This document shows positions 43,386 to 43,433 of a DNA stretch of 43,433 bases, in pieces. The position numbers were made by a program, and so were the translations under genes. Source of the stretch: an uncultured Bacilli bacterium (GTDB lineage: Bacteria; Bacillota_I; Bacilli_A; RFN20; CAG-449); assembly GCA_944332525.1 (NCBI GenBank), contig CALVKD010000027.1:1-43433 (forward strand), given 5' to 3'. The notes under the pieces were generated by a model. That model had not been told where the DNA came from. It was given only the letters and a program-made list of their open reading frames with translations, and searched no databases. Position 1 is the stretch's first letter. Each line of letters begins with the position of its first letter.

Positions 43386-43433
43386 ATGAAATATACATTA
43401 AAAGAAAAGCTGCAGTACGTAAAGATGCATTTA
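43386..43433 (+). CDS. Start of a probable transposase or HTH protein (partial)
   Basis: Only 16 codons before the right edge: MKYTLKEKLQYVKMHL. This resembles the first helix of the HTH protein of IS3-like or related insertion sequences (MKY-x-KLK-V). Position right after a tRNA and hairpin fits a mobile element. The call is weak because so little is visible. Confidence 0.4.
   Translation, partial: MKYTLKEKLQYVKMHL

Overview
The window is AT-rich bacterial DNA using the standard code (UGA ends several genes and Trp is UGG). It comes from the low-GC Gram-positive side, a Bacilli or Mycoplasmatota-like lineage. The evidence is RNA polymerase delta (rpoE), GpsB, RecU, DnaD, a YlbF-family protein, RNase Y and a type-B-like RNase P RNA, in gene orders known from Bacillus. 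Mismatch repair (mutS, mutL), recA, the MEP-pathway enzyme IspF and a full core set are kept. Genus cannot be decided from sequence alone.

Layout. (1) Positions 1-4620 are an accessory patch on the minus strand: a large partial BspA/InlB-type repeat lipoprotein; a PD-(D/E)XK-like nuclease whose leader holds a G13 run and a terminator-like hairpin; a decayed serine recombinase tail; and a short inverted/direct repeat cluster. (2) 4617-7330 holds proS (minus), a five-tRNA operon (Val-Tyr-Gln-Lys-Leu) with a clear promoter and terminator, and a NifU-domain scaffold gene. (3) 7366-12368, plus strand: a heterodimeric ABC exporter and a MATE pump with a hairpin leader. (4) 12369-24358, minus strand: two large MacB-like ABC ATPase-permeases, then ychF, ispF, gltX, a DUF1934 gene, argS, rpoE, nrnA and cysQ, many overlapping by a few bases. 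(5) 24404-32257, minus: mutS-mutL-miaA-fhs-folD-DUF951. (6) 32299-36563, minus: rny-ymdB-miaB-ylbF family. (7) 36610-39527, minus: gpsB-rnpB-pgsA-cinA(C-terminal type)-recA, ending in a strong terminator. (8) 39607-40945, plus: a DEDDh exonuclease and recU, converging with cca-dnaD-nth (minus), whose 3' end overlaps recU by 95 bp. (9) tRNA-Val(GAC), then a long hairpin and the first 16 codons of a probable transposase at the right edge.

How it works together. Regions 4-8 are a housekeeping block: translation (three aminoacyl-tRNA synthetases, tRNA modification and CCA repair), RNA turnover (RNase Y, YlbF family, NrnA, RNase P), DNA repair and recombination (MutSL, RecA, RecU, Nth) and one-carbon metabolism. 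The points most worth checking are the G13 leader of the nuclease; a FolD lacking two of its three classical active-site residues beside Fhs; three genes whose -10 box lies only 6-9 nt before the start codon, implying leaderless mRNAs; and rnpB packed between gpsB and pgsA with no visible terminator.
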